A stretch of DNA of 41,943 nt from Deltaproteobacteria bacterium (lineage in GTDB: Bacteria > Desulfobacterota > Desulfarculia > JACQYL01), in NCBI GenBank assembly GCA_016208165.1, contig JACQYL010000048.1, forward strand, positions 54,007-95,949, read 5' to 3'. Position 1 is the first letter of the stretch. The number at the start of each line of letters is the position of its first letter. Position numbers and translations under genes: made by a program. The notes under the pieces are model-generated. The model did not search any database. It was not told the origin of the DNA and worked only from the letters and a program-made list of their open reading frames with translations. This document shows, piece after piece, positions 33,991 through 41,943 of the stretch.

Positions 33991-34926
33991 ATGACATCGT
34001 TCAAAATCGCTACTCGGGGAAGCCCTCTAGCCTTATGGCAGGCGGAAGCTGTCAAAAAACAGTTGGAAGCCCGGCATCCTGCACTGCGCGTCAAACTGGT
34101 TCGTCTCAAAACGAAGGGCGATCGCATTTTGGACACAGCCCTGGCCAATGTGGGGGGCAAGGGGCTTTTCGTGAAAGAACTGGAAGACGCGCTGCTGAAG
34201 GGCGAAGCGGACTTGGCGGTTCACAGCATGAAAGACGTTCCCGTGGACCTTCCACAAGGGCTTATGCTGGGAGCCATAACGGAACGCGAGGATCCTCGCG
34301 ATGCACTGGTGTCGACGTATGCCGTTACGTTGGAGGATCTGCGCCTGGGGGCGCGGGTCGGGACGAGTTCACTGCGCCGTCAAGCTCAGCTTCTGGAGAA
34401 GCGGCCCGACCTGGAAGTGGTCCCTGTTCGGGGTAATGTGGATTCCCGATTGTCCAGAATGCGCATAACCTATCTGGACGCGATCATCCTCGCTGCGGCG
34501 GGCCTGAAACGACTGGGGTTTGAAGATCGGATCAGCCGTATATTATCAACGGAAGAAATGTTGCCGGCCATAGGGCAGGGGGCCTTGGGGCTGGAGATCA
34601 GGCAGGACGACCCTCGGACCCTGGACCTTATATCCTTCCTGAACCATCCGCACACGGAGATTGCGGTTAAGGCGGAGCGTGCGTTTTTGAGACGGCTCGA
34701 GGGAGACTGTCAGGTTCCCATCGCCGCCAAAGGAACGCTTAGGGACGGCGCCTTGGATCTAACCGGATTTGTGTCGGAATTGGACGGCAGCCGGGCCGTT
34801 CGCAAGTCCGGTTCCGCCTCGCCCGAGGACGCGGACAACTTGGGCACAAGCTTGGCGGAAGCGGTCTTGGACGATGGAGGACGCGACATCTTAACTCGGT
34901 TTTATTCCATGACCGAATCGCTCTAA
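33991..34926 (+). CDS. hemC: Hydroxymethylbilane synthase
   Basis: A 311-residue porphobilinogen deaminase, joining four porphobilinogens to hydroxymethylbilane in tetrapyrrole synthesis. Family motifs: KIATRGSPLALWQAE, KTKGDRILD, GKGLFVKELE, AVHSMKDVP, GTSSLRRQAQL, RGNVDSRL and AIGQGALG. The dipyrromethane cofactor attaches to Cys240 in LEGDCQVPIA. ATG 33991 fits the family start; a GTG 36 bp upstream is possible. AGGTG lies about 11 nt before it. Next comes the fused cobA-hemD gene, which uses its product. Confidence 0.95.
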   Translation: MTSFKIATRGSPLALWQAEAVKKQLEARHPALRVKLVRLKTKGDRILDTALANVGGKGLFVKELEDALLKGEADLAVHSMKDVPVDLPQGLMLGAITEREDPRDALVSTYAVTLEDLRLGARVGTSSLRRQAQLLEKRPDLEVVPVRGNVDSRLSRMRITYLDAIILAAAGLKRLGFEDRISRILSTEEMLPAIGQGALGLEIRQDDPRTLDLISFLNHPHTEIAVKAERAFLRRLEGDCQVPIAAKGTLRDGALDLTGFVSELDGSRAVRKSGSASPEDADNLGTSLAEAVLDDGGRDILTRFYSMTESL

Positions 34927-34941
34927 CGGGAACACGAATCC

Positions 34942-36471
34942 ATGACAAGAGGTATGGTCTATCTTGTGGGCGCCGGACCGGGAGATCCCGAACTGATTAC
35001 TCTCAGAGCGCTCGATCGTATCAAAAGAGCCGAGGTTATCGTCTACGATTACCTTGCCAACGCGGCCATCATGGACCACGCGTCACCCTCGGCGGAACGC
35101 ATATATGTCGGAAAGCAGGCCGGCCGGCATGCCCTGCCTCAGGAGGAAATCAATCTACTGCTCATACGTCTGGCGCGCGAGAACAAAATCGTTGTGCGCC
35201 TGAAAGGCGGAGATCCTTACATTTTCGGTCGTGGCGGCGAGGAGGCTTCCGAACTTCAGGCCGCGGGTATACCGTTCGAAGTCGTACCCGGCGTCACCTC
35301 GGCCATTGCCGTGCCCTCGTTTGCGGGCATTCCTCTGACTGACAGACGATGGGCGTCGAGCGTTGCTTTCATAACCGGTCACGAAGATCCCACCAAACCC
35401 GAGTCCAGCATCCGGTGGGACCGACTGGCCACGGGAGTGGACACGCTTGTTTTCCTGATGGGGGTTCGAAACCTGCCGGACATTGCCGGACAACTCGTAC
35501 GGTTCGGGCGGCCCGCGGACACACCTGTGGCCGTGATCTATCGTGGCTCCACGCCCGAGCAAAGAACGGTCACCGGTACGCTGGATACCATTGTAGCCGC
35601 TTGCGAAAAGGCGGAAGTCAAGCCTCCGAGTATCATCGTGGTGGGCCGGGTCGTCTCTCTCCGTGACCAACTGAACTGGTTCGAACGCAGACCTCTTTTC
35701 GGGCGCACCATCCTCGTGACCCGAGCAAGACAACAGGCCAGCGAGTTCACCGCTCGCCTCGAGGAGTACGGCGCCGAATGCATCCTTTTCCCCACTATCG
35801 AAACGGCGCCTCCCGGTTCATGGGACGAAGTGGATCTGGCTTTGAATACCCTGTCCGAATTTTCGTGGCTGCTTTTTACCAGCGTGAACGGGGTGCACTA
35901 CTTTTTCGACCGAATCCAAAAAAACGGCCAGGATGTGCGCGTGTTACACGGACTGAAAATAGGAGCCATCGGCCCGGCAACGGCCGACGCCATCCAGGCC
36001 AGAGGACTCCGCGTCGATTTCATGCCCTCCGAGTATCGGGCTGAGGGCATTATTGAGGAACTGAGACCGCGTTTGAAACCCGGCGAATGGATACTCATAC
36101 CCAGGGCCAAAGAGGCGCGCGAGATACTTCCCCAGAAACTGGCCGAAGCCGGCGCAAAGGTTCACGTTGTAACCGCGTACGAGACCGTCATGCCCTCCGA
36201 TCGGCTCGATGAAGTCCGCCGGCGCCTTAAAGACCATAAGGTCGACATGATCACGTTTACGTCATCCAGCACCGTGACGAATTTCATACAGATGTTCGAG
36301 CCCGGCGAAGCGGCCGGTCTTCTCGAAGATGTTATCGTGGCCTGCATAGGTCCCATTACCGCTGAGACGGCTCGGAAGCATGGTTTGAGACCCCGCGTTC
36401 AGCCGGAAGCCTACACCATTGACGACATGGTTGACGCTATCCTCGAATTTTTTCTTAAAGTTCCGACCTGA
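34942..36471 (+). CDS. Fused uroporphyrinogen-III C-methyltransferase / uroporphyrinogen-III synthase
   Basis: 509 residues. Residues 1-245 are a SUMT/CobA methyltransferase (VYLVGAGPGDPELITLRA, VVRLKGGDPYIFGRGGEE, VVPGVTSAIAVPSFAGIPLT, GHEDPTK), making precorrin-2 for siroheme and cobalamin. Residues about 255-505 are HemD (ILVTRARQQASEF, LLFTSVNGVHYFF, IGAIGPATADAI, ITFTSSSTVTNF), closing hydroxymethylbilane to uroporphyrinogen III. This fusion is common in Desulfobacterota and Firmicutes. It begins 15 bp after hemC, in the same operon. Confidence 0.94.
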   Translation: MTRGMVYLVGAGPGDPELITLRALDRIKRAEVIVYDYLANAAIMDHASPSAERIYVGKQAGRHALPQEEINLLLIRLARENKIVVRLKGGDPYIFGRGGEEASELQAAGIPFEVVPGVTSAIAVPSFAGIPLTDRRWASSVAFITGHEDPTKPESSIRWDRLATGVDTLVFLMGVRNLPDIAGQLVRFGRPADTPVAVIYRGSTPEQRTVTGTLDTIVAACEKAEVKPPSIIVVGRVVSLRDQLNWFERRPLFGRTILVTRARQQASEFTARLEEYGAECILFPTIETAPPGSWDEVDLALNTLSEFSWLLFTSVNGVHYFFDRIQKNGQDVRVLHGLKIGAIGPATADAIQARGLRVDFMPSEYRAEGIIEELRPRLKPGEWILIPRAKEAREILPQKLAEAGAKVHVVTAYETVMPSDRLDEVRRRLKDHKVDMITFTSSSTVTNFIQMFEPGEAAGLLEDVIVACIGPITAETARKHGLRPRVQPEAYTIDDMVDAILEFFLKVPT

Positions 36472-36597
36472 TCCGACCGAATCATTGTTACAAAATGGAA
36501 ATCGCGGGGGAAGACGTCTTTCGCCGGCTTCCGGCATTAGGATCGGGCCGGCCCTTCTCAATCGACCATTTCATACAGAGGCAAAAAAGCAATCCAC

Positions 36598-37890
36598 ATG
36601 GAAGACTATCGGCAGCTTCTTGATTGGGCTTACGACTTACAGAAATTCGGCATCAAGCTCGGTCTTTCGAATACTCGCAGTCTGCTGGACCGCCTAGGCA
36701 ACCCGCACGAGGGGCTCAGGACCATACATGTAGGAGGCACGAACGGAAAAGGATCCGTATCGGCCATGGTATCGGCGATCCTGACCCAAGCAGGCTATAG
36801 GGTAGGGTTCTATTCTTCCCCTCACCTGGTGGATTTCGAAGAGCGATTCCGCATCGGTCCCGAAATGGTTTCCCGGGACCGGGTCACGGATCTTATGGCT
36901 CGAGTCAAAGCGGTGGTGGACCACCGGGAACCTCCCACGTTTTTCGAATATACAACGGCCATGGCGCTTTTGTATTTCCGTGAAGAGAGGACCGATCCGG
37001 CCATAATGGAAGTCGGTCTGGGGGGGCGGCTCGACGCTACGAATGTAATAGAACCTATGGTCAGTATAATTACGAACATATCCGTGGAGCACACGGAATA
37101 TTTGGGCGCTACCATCGAACAGATCGCCTATGAAAAAGCGGGCATCATCAAACCCGGAGTGCCTGTGGTCTCCGCAGCAAAACAACCCGAGGTGATCCGT
37201 CTGTTCGAAGAGACTTGCCGGCGTCAGAAAAGCCCGTTCTATCTGGCCGGTCGTGATTTCAAGATCCTGCAAGAACAGGAGCTAAGCACGTATGAGGGAT
37301 TCGAACGGCGCGTGACCGGACTCCGTCCCAATCTCGAGGGGCCGATTCAAAGGCAGAATATGTCCCTCGCCCTGGCCGCCCTGAGCCTGCTCGATCCGAA
37401 TGGTTTTCCCTGGAATGAAGACGCCATCCGTGAAGGGCTGTCCCGGGTTTACTGGCCGGGCCGTTTCCAACTAATGCACCGGGATCCCATAGTAGTCGTG
37501 GACGGGGCCCACAATCCAGGGGCGCTGGTGAGCCTGAAGGAAACGCTGGAGGACCGGTTCCCCGGAAGGAAGATCGTACTGGTGCTCGGCATTATGCATG
37601 ACAAGGACATCGCTGAGATGATGGGCATCATCGCCCCTTCGGCCTACGAGATCATCTGCACCAGACCGGCCTATGCCCGGGCCGCCGAACCGGGCGTGCT
37701 CTACCGGCACGCACGGCAAGTGCATCCCCGCGTTTACATGACGGACCATCTGGGGGATGCCGTGGACCGAGCCATGGACAGGGCCGTTCAACTGAATGGA
37801 GTGGTGGTGGTTGCCGGCTCGCTATTCACGGTTGGAGAGACGATCGCCTGGTTTCGATCGCGGCCGAACGTCCGGAACACCGGGACCTGA
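36598..37890 (+). CDS. folC: Dihydrofolate synthase / folylpolyglutamate synthase
   Basis: A 430-residue Mur-ligase-type ATPase adding glutamate to folates. P-loop HVGGTNGKGSVSAM (45-57), FYSSPHLVDFEERF, AIMEVGLGGRLDATNV, NISVEHTEYLG, YEKAGIIK with the modified-lysine region, and VVDGAHNPGAL. It should supply polyglutamylated folates for the MetF pathway. AGAGG lies rather far (about 16 nt) upstream of the ATG. It follows the cobA-hemD gene after 126 bp. Confidence 0.93.
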   Translation: MEDYRQLLDWAYDLQKFGIKLGLSNTRSLLDRLGNPHEGLRTIHVGGTNGKGSVSAMVSAILTQAGYRVGFYSSPHLVDFEERFRIGPEMVSRDRVTDLMARVKAVVDHREPPTFFEYTTAMALLYFREERTDPAIMEVGLGGRLDATNVIEPMVSIITNISVEHTEYLGATIEQIAYEKAGIIKPGVPVVSAAKQPEVIRLFEETCRRQKSPFYLAGRDFKILQEQELSTYEGFERRVTGLRPNLEGPIQRQNMSLALAALSLLDPNGFPWNEDAIREGLSRVYWPGRFQLMHRDPIVVVDGAHNPGALVSLKETLEDRFPGRKIVLVLGIMHDKDIAEMMGIIAPSAYEIICTRPAYARAAEPGVLYRHARQVHPRVYMTDHLGDAVDRAMDRAVQLNGVVVVAGSLFTVGETIAWFRSRPNVRNTGT

Positions 37891-37900
37891 GCACTCGGGT

Positions 37901-37915
37901 GTGTCGTTCCGACAC
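37901..37915. repeat. Small hairpin downstream of folC
   Basis: GTGTCG and CGACAC with a 3-nt loop, 10 bp after the folC stop. No T run follows, so terminator function is uncertain. Confidence 0.35.
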
Positions 37916-38057
37916 GCGCCCATGCCAAAGACGATTGAAGGAAGTGCGGCGAAATGTTCCAGAAGGATTCCCCGGTAGAAAGCACTTAGGCTATTCCGGC
38001 AACGGAATGCTCGTTCGATACCATGGGGGCGGTGCGAATTCCATCGAACCGGCTCCC

Positions 38058-38075
38058 CGGAACAACGTTGTTCCG
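38058..38075. promoter_or_regulatory. Perfect 18-bp palindrome upstream of the diguanylate cyclase
   Basis: CGGAACAACGTTGTTCCG is a perfect palindrome ending 35 bp before the ATG at 38111. Its position and symmetry suit an operator for a dimeric regulator. No regulator gene is adjacent. Confidence 0.4.
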
Positions 38076-38110
38076 CGCTATGCACCCGAAGCTCTCGTTG
38101 GAAAGTTGCT

Positions 38111-40108
38111 ATGCCTGAGACCGAAGAGAAGCTGGAGAGCAAGAAAAAAACCATACATCGAAATCCCGAGAACTCCGGTATCAAGGCTGGAAGTTTTCAT
38201 TTCCCATGGCGTGGCGCCAAAAGCAGGCTTTGGACGAATTTTGTACTGGTGTCTGTAAGCATCTTTGTCGTACTCAGCCTGATGTATCTGGTGGCGCGTC
38301 ACTTGTTGTTCAGCGAACTAAGCCAGCGCGCGGTTGGCGTGGCCCTTGCCACGGCCTCCGGCGTAGACCTTGAAGATCTCGACCGGATCCGGACTGCGGA
38401 GGACATCGACAAGCCTGAATATGTCCGGGTCCAGTCCTTTTTGAAGCGCATTTCCGATTCCAATCAAGACGTGGTCTGCCTATGCATGATCCGTCCGGTT
38501 CCTACAAACGTGTCCGGACGGGTAAGGTACGTGTACGTTGCGGACGACAAGACGAAAGATCTCAACGGCAACGATCGCTTCGAGAGAGATGAGGTCAGAC
38601 ACCTTCCCGGAGCACTTTTCAACGATTCGAGTCACGGCAGTTTGAACAAGGCGAGGTACCATCCGGTTGCCGATACGAACTCGTATTTCCAGTCCTTGAG
38701 ACACGTTCAGATTTCGGCCTACTCTCCTATAAAGGACGCGCGCGGCGACACGGTTGCCGTCGTGAGCGTCGGCATTTCGTCGGATTCGGTCCGTAAGCGA
38801 CTGGCCCACTTCCAGATATCAACCCTCGCCGTCTGGGCGCTGCTCAGTGTGTTGGCGTTCTTTTTCTCAGGAATCACCCGAAAACGGTGGGTCGGTTATC
38901 TGTTTGTGTCGGCCATCATTCTGGTTCTCTTTACCTTCCTTTACATGGTCGCGAGAAGGGCGATAATCAGTGAAATCAGGTACCATGCCATGGGCGTGGC
39001 CATAGCCACGGCCGCCGGCATCGATCCGGAAGAAGTAAACGGCATACGGAAAGCCGAAGACGCGGGAAAGGCATCGTACTTTCGCATTCAAGCATTCATG
39101 CAGCGCATAGCGGATACGAATATGGACGTGCGCTACGTCTACATCATGCGAAAATCGACGAAAGCCGACGCGAAGGCCACGGACTATGAGTACGTAGTGG
39201 ACGAGGCCACTTTCGACCAGAACGGAAACGGCGCCATCGATCCCGAAGAGGTGGGGAATCCACCGGGCGCCTATTACGACGCATCATCCTTTCCTCAATT
39301 GTTGGCGGCCTGGTATCAGCCGGCCGCCGATTTGGACGTGACTCCGGACCCGCCCTATCCCGACCTCATGTCCGGCTACGCTCCGATCAAAGACAAGCAT
39401 GGCCACACCGTAGCCCTAGTGGGAGTAGATGTGATCGCGGAAGTGGTCGGCCGGAAGCTATTGGCGATTCGCACCGTCATCCTGATTGTGTACCTGACCC
39501 TGACCTTGCTTACCATCGCCGTTCTCCAATTGTATTTTCAGAAGCGAGCCTTGCTGGAAGAGCGTGATGAACTCATCTCGGAACTGGAGAAGAGCAGGGA
39601 ACGGTACAAACTGCTGAGCATTACCGATGAATTGACCAAACTGTACAATCAGAGACATTTCGGCGATCAGTTGACCGAAGAAACACATCGGGCCCTCCGA
39701 TATGGGCATCCGCTGTCCTTGCTCCTGATGGATATCGATGATTTCAAACTCTACAATGACACGCACGGGCATGCGGCAGGAGATATGGTTCTCGAAGAAC
39801 TTGGAAGGGTCATTAAACAAGAACTCCGAGCTTCGGATTCGGCCTATCGTTACGGAGGCGAGGAATTCATTATCCTGTTACCGGAAACCGATGCGGAACA
39901 GGCCGTTTCCGTTGCGGACCGGCTCAGAAAAGACTGGAGGGAAACCGCTCTCTCCCGGGAAGAGATCGATAACGCGGGACGCGTTACTCTGAGCATCGGC
40001 ATCGCGGCATACAACCCGGGAGAAGACCCGGCTGAATTCGTGAAGCGCGCGGACGGCAATATGTATACTGCTAAACGCCTGGGCAAGGACAGGATCGTAT
40101 TCGCTTAG
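38111..40108 (+). CDS. Membrane diguanylate cyclase with duplicated sensor modules
   Basis: 665 residues. It has two similar membrane-linked sensor modules: residues about 43-235 and 260-450. Each begins with a membrane helix, has a GVA(L/I)ATA segment, RIxAFLKRI/QAFMQRI-type helix, a DxNxN loop and a SAYSPIKD/SGYAPIKD strand pair. The loops DLNGNDRFERDE (150-161) and DQNGNGAIDPEE (369-380) look like EF-hand calcium loops. After a last helix (about 452-473) and coiled linker comes the GGDEF domain (505-660) with DELTKLYNQRHF, GGEEF (582-586) and an RxxD I-site at 573-576 (RASD), so c-di-GMP synthesis with product inhibition is expected. GGAAAG precedes the ATG. Confidence 0.9.
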   Translation: MPETEEKLESKKKTIHRNPENSGIKAGSFHFPWRGAKSRLWTNFVLVSVSIFVVLSLMYLVARHLLFSELSQRAVGVALATASGVDLEDLDRIRTAEDIDKPEYVRVQSFLKRISDSNQDVVCLCMIRPVPTNVSGRVRYVYVADDKTKDLNGNDRFERDEVRHLPGALFNDSSHGSLNKARYHPVADTNSYFQSLRHVQISAYSPIKDARGDTVAVVSVGISSDSVRKRLAHFQISTLAVWALLSVLAFFFSGITRKRWVGYLFVSAIILVLFTFLYMVARRAIISEIRYHAMGVAIATAAGIDPEEVNGIRKAEDAGKASYFRIQAFMQRIADTNMDVRYVYIMRKSTKADAKATDYEYVVDEATFDQNGNGAIDPEEVGNPPGAYYDASSFPQLLAAWYQPAADLDVTPDPPYPDLMSGYAPIKDKHGHTVALVGVDVIAEVVGRKLLAIRTVILIVYLTLTLLTIAVLQLYFQKRALLEERDELISELEKSRERYKLLSITDELTKLYNQRHFGDQLTEETHRALRYGHPLSLLLMDIDDFKLYNDTHGHAAGDMVLEELGRVIKQELRASDSAYRYGGEEFIILLPETDAEQAVSVADRLRKDWRETALSREEIDNAGRVTLSIGIAAYNPGEDPAEFVKRADGNMYTAKRLGKDRIVFA

Positions 40109-40143
40109 CCCGAAGAGAGAAGGCCGGCAGGGATCGATCGTGA

Positions 40144-40174
40144 TGGATGGGTGGCCCGGACTACTTGTTGTCCG
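40144..40174. repeat. Dispersed palindromic repeat, family A copy 2 (inverted)
   Basis: Exact 31-nt reverse complement of 7906-7936. It shares the GGGTGGCCCGGAC core. Confidence 0.8.
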
Positions 40175-40308
40175 GGTCGGACGACAGGAGGTGACCGTAC
40201 GTCATAAATCGGAAGGTTGCATGGTTCGGACAACGAGCCGTCCCTCCGCCCGGAGTGGTTCAATGCCGGGGGAATTCAATCACCACCCGCGTCTGGATAT
40301 ATCGGTAG

Positions 40309-40342
40309 GTTGGGTTAGCGAGCGATGCGAGCGTAACCCAAC
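40309..40342. repeat. Dispersed palindromic repeat, family B copy 2
   Basis: Arms GTTGGGTTA and TAACCCAAC are perfectly complementary, enclosing a GCGAGC-type core. Similar to the element at 7985-8015. Confidence 0.75.
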
Positions 40343-40353
40343 GTATTGGATTT

Positions 40354-40380
40354 GTTGGGTTTCGCTGCGCTCAACCCAAC
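40354..40380. repeat. Dispersed palindromic repeat, family B copy 3
   Basis: Arms GTTGGGTT and AACCCAAC around a CGCTGCGCT core, 11 bp after the previous copy. Together they form a tandem pair. Confidence 0.75.
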
Positions 40381-40456
40381 CTTGTATATTGCAGCCATCG
40401 ATGATTGGATTCGATTCAGCCCGGATGTACGGAACCTGGGGACAGCGTTTCATTCA

Positions 40457-40484
40457 GGGGTGGCGCGGACAACTCGTTGTCCGC
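40457..40484. repeat. Dispersed palindromic repeat, family A copy 3
   Basis: The first 17 nt equal 7897-7913. Inside it GCGGACAAC and GTTGTCCGC (40465-40473, 40476-40484) form a perfect 9-bp hairpin with a 2-nt loop. Confidence 0.7.
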
Positions 40485-40730
40485 GTTGCGCAGCAACAAG
40501 AGGTCCGACGCGGCCTATGGCGTCACACAGCCCTGCGAGTTATGAAGTACAGTCACCTTTTGTCCTTGGACCTGGGTACAGGAGATGTTCCGTAATTTGT
40601 ACAAGGGCCGGGTTCGCCAGGGCATAGCGGGTCGACGCCTGGTTTGAACCCCCCCCCCACGGAACCTGCGATTCCCCGACCGTCGGGGGAGAGAGTCAAG
40701 GCGAGGGGCTTAAACGGAAAAGTGCTGTAG

Positions 40731-40777
40731 GGTGCGCACGCGTCAGGGCATACCGCAGCGAAGCCTGATCGCGCACC
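40731..40777. repeat. Imperfect inverted repeat upstream of the cytidylyltransferase
   Basis: Outer arms GGTGCGC/GCGCACC (40731-40737, 40771-40777) and inner arms TCAGG/CCTGA (40743-40747, 40764-40768). It ends 58 bp before the ATG of the cytidylyltransferase-like gene. Another intergenic palindrome type; regulation is possible but unproven. Confidence 0.5.
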
Positions 40778-40835
40778 ATAGGGTTTCTTTTCAACATGCT
40801 TGCGGAATGACGCAAAAACTATTTCAGGAGAGACC

Positions 40836-41943
40836 ATGAAAATCGGCGCTTTGGTGCCGGCCCGCCTGGGGTCCAAAAGACTGAAAAAGAAAAACATCAA
40901 GCCGCTCGAAGGCCGGCCTCTGATCTGCTGGACCCTGGACGTCCTGCTGAACTCGGAAGTCTTTTCGGATATTACCGTTTCCACTGAAAGCGACGAAGTC
41001 GCGGACGTGGTGCGGCACTTCTATTCCGGGAAGGACGTTCGAATACTGAACAGGCCGGAAGCGCTTGCGGGTGATGATGCTCTGCTGACCGACGTGCAGC
41101 GGCACTATCTGGACCATCGCCCCCAAATGGAATGGTCCGGCTTGTTCATGCCCACCTATCCCTTCCGGAAGGTCGACAAGATCCACGAAGCCGTCCATCA
41201 GATCCTCACCCGGTATCCCTGGCGGGTGGAATCCATGACTTCCCACGAAACCGCCAGCATGGACTACTACTTTCCCGTGGAAAACGGCGTGAAACGGTTC
41301 TTCGCCATGCCGCCCATCTACTGTGCGTGCAACGTATGCACCTACCTGTTCCAGCACAGGAACTGCATGGAGGACCTGTGGGGCCGTTATGGGCTCGCCA
41401 TAACGGAACGCGTGTACAAACTCCATACGACCCTGGAAGAAGCGGTGGATATCGACACCGAGGACGACTTCCGGACGGCGGAAAAGGTGGCCCGGGGAGG
41501 GAGGTTTGTTCCCGAAAGGCTGATGGAGCACGATCTGGGGGAGTGGCTGGCCATTGCGCCCGAAGGGGTGGACATGGAAGCTTATCTGGACTTTGTGGGC
41601 AGAGAGCGATTCGACGACCGGTCCCAACCCATCCTGGTGCTGGAGAAGGCTCATCCGCCCATGAGCTTCTTCCGGATCTGCGACGGGAATATCCGATCCT
41701 ACTGGATCAGCCGCGAGGCCCAAACTTTCCTCCATTCCGACCGAGTAAAGCGCACGGGCAACATGTCGTACATGCCCGAGCACTTTCAGCACAGTCCCGG
41801 TTACAGGTTCTTACGAAAACCGACACACGGCGGCCGGACCAACTATCTGTTGGATTCGGATGCGCTCGGGATACTGGTGGGTATCGGCTCCGGCCTTGGA
41901 CTCGATAGCGTTATTCCTTCTGACCGAATCGTGCATGTGGGGG
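40836..41943 (+). CDS. NeuA/KdsB-like CMP-sugar cytidylyltransferase with C-terminal extension, partial
   Basis: Open from ATG 40836 to the window edge (369 residues). VPARLGSKRLKKKNIKPLEGRPLICWT is the nucleotide-binding start of acylneuraminate/Kdo cytidylyltransferases. STESDEVADVV, ALAGDDALLTDVQ and VDIDTEDDFRTAEKV follow as in NeuA. NeuA domains end at about residue 230, and about 140 further residues (from RFVPERLMEHDLGEW) are an unassigned extension that continues beyond the window. It probably activates a nonulosonate as CMP-sugar, matching the NeuB-type gene at 13.3-15.2 kb. AGGAGAG lies at ideal distance before the ATG. Confidence 0.85.
   Translation, partial: MKIGALVPARLGSKRLKKKNIKPLEGRPLICWTLDVLLNSEVFSDITVSTESDEVADVVRHFYSGKDVRILNRPEALAGDDALLTDVQRHYLDHRPQMEWSGLFMPTYPFRKVDKIHEAVHQILTRYPWRVESMTSHETASMDYYFPVENGVKRFFAMPPIYCACNVCTYLFQHRNCMEDLWGRYGLAITERVYKLHTTLEEAVDIDTEDDFRTAEKVARGGRFVPERLMEHDLGEWLAIAPEGVDMEAYLDFVGRERFDDRSQPILVLEKAHPPMSFFRICDGNIRSYWISREAQTFLHSDRVKRTGNMSYMPEHFQHSPGYRFLRKPTHGGRTNYLLDSDALGILVGIGSGLGLDSVIPSDRIVHVG

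Larger units (their letters stand above)
40109..40835. other. Repeat-rich intergenic region before the cytidylyltransferase gene
   Basis: 727 bp without an accepted gene. It holds at least five palindromic repeats (listed separately) and a run of ten C at 40649-40658. The stretch around 40670-40720 encodes, in the minus strand, a LALTLSPDGRG-type peptide that typifies dispersed intergenic repeats. ORFs here (for example 40140-40595 plus) have no ribosome binding site and consist of repeat DNA. Confidence 0.6.

Noticed and set aside
40140-40595. Plus-strand ORF of 151 codons in the repeat region
   Set aside because: It is made of palindromic repeat DNA and lacks a ribosome binding site.
40824-41792. 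Minus-strand ORF of 322 codons opposite the cytidylyltransferase
   Set aside because: The plus strand has an ideal ribosome binding site and NeuA motifs.
1-41943. tRNA, rRNA, CRISPR or insertion sequence
   Set aside because: Reading both strands by eye gave no T-loop-like GGTTCGAATC context outside genes, no regularly spaced direct repeats and no transposase motifs; a covariance-model search would be needed to exclude small RNAs.

Overview
The window looks like chromosomal DNA of a Gram-negative, anaerobic deltaproteobacterium (Desulfobacterota type). The grounds are an LptD/BamD outer-membrane system, rubrerythrin, a MetF-MetV-MvhD methylene-tetrahydrofolate reductase cluster as in Wood-Ljungdahl organisms, an archaeal-type glutamate synthase and a SelA-like gene. 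DNA is moderately GC-rich and coding-dense. I saw no rRNA, tRNA, CRISPR array, transposase or phage gene. Several long ORFs antisense to real genes were discarded.

Layout. 1-7566 (minus strand): partial glutamate synthase-like gene, two perfect hairpins, mvhD-metV-metF, a malate/lactate dehydrogenase, rubrerythrin with a good sigma-70 promoter, and lptD. 7.9-8.0 kb: palindromic intergenic repeats. 8031-15904 (minus): an envelope glycan operon led by a winged-helix/Rossmann regulator whose promoter overlaps a dyad, then a NeuB-SAF-TIM-barrel fusion, a glycosyltransferase broken by one in-frame TAG, a radical SAM protein, a GT2 glycosyltransferase, a UDP-sugar dehydrogenase and a putative glycosyltransferase. 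16.5-21.6 kb (plus): acidic small protein, an RNA m5C methyltransferase split from its C-terminal domain, a GMP/IMP nucleotidase-like HAD protein, then trxA-trxB-bamD. A 29-codon COX24/bS22-like ribosomal-type protein gene lies divergent to trxA. 21.7-23.2 kb (minus): remnant of a phosphopantetheinyl transferase and an MlaF-type ABC ATPase fused to a degenerate GGDEF domain. 23.4-40.1 kb (plus): YkgJ-like protein, tatA, mutY, a large hybrid histidine kinase, a YciO-type protein, a selA that appears to have lost an internal segment, gmhA with a conserved partner, fmdB-like, hemC, cobA-hemD fusion, folC, and a diguanylate cyclase with a duplicated sensor region. 40.1-40.8 kb: more palindromic repeats, followed by a NeuA/KdsB-like cytidylyltransferase that runs off the edge.

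How it fits together. The two ends carry envelope sugar genes (a NeuB-type synthase and a NeuA-like CMP-sugar synthetase), bordered by the same intergenic repeat family. The core holds conserved housekeeping functions: thioredoxin, outer-membrane assembly, DNA repair, tetrapyrrole and folate synthesis. Three genes appear damaged (glycosyltransferase, selA, phosphopantetheinyl transferase), meaning local gene decay or sequence error. The most unusual items are the MlaF-GGDEF fusion, the apparently autoregulated glycan operon with its NeuB fusion, the two-module diguanylate cyclase and the tiny COX24-like gene.
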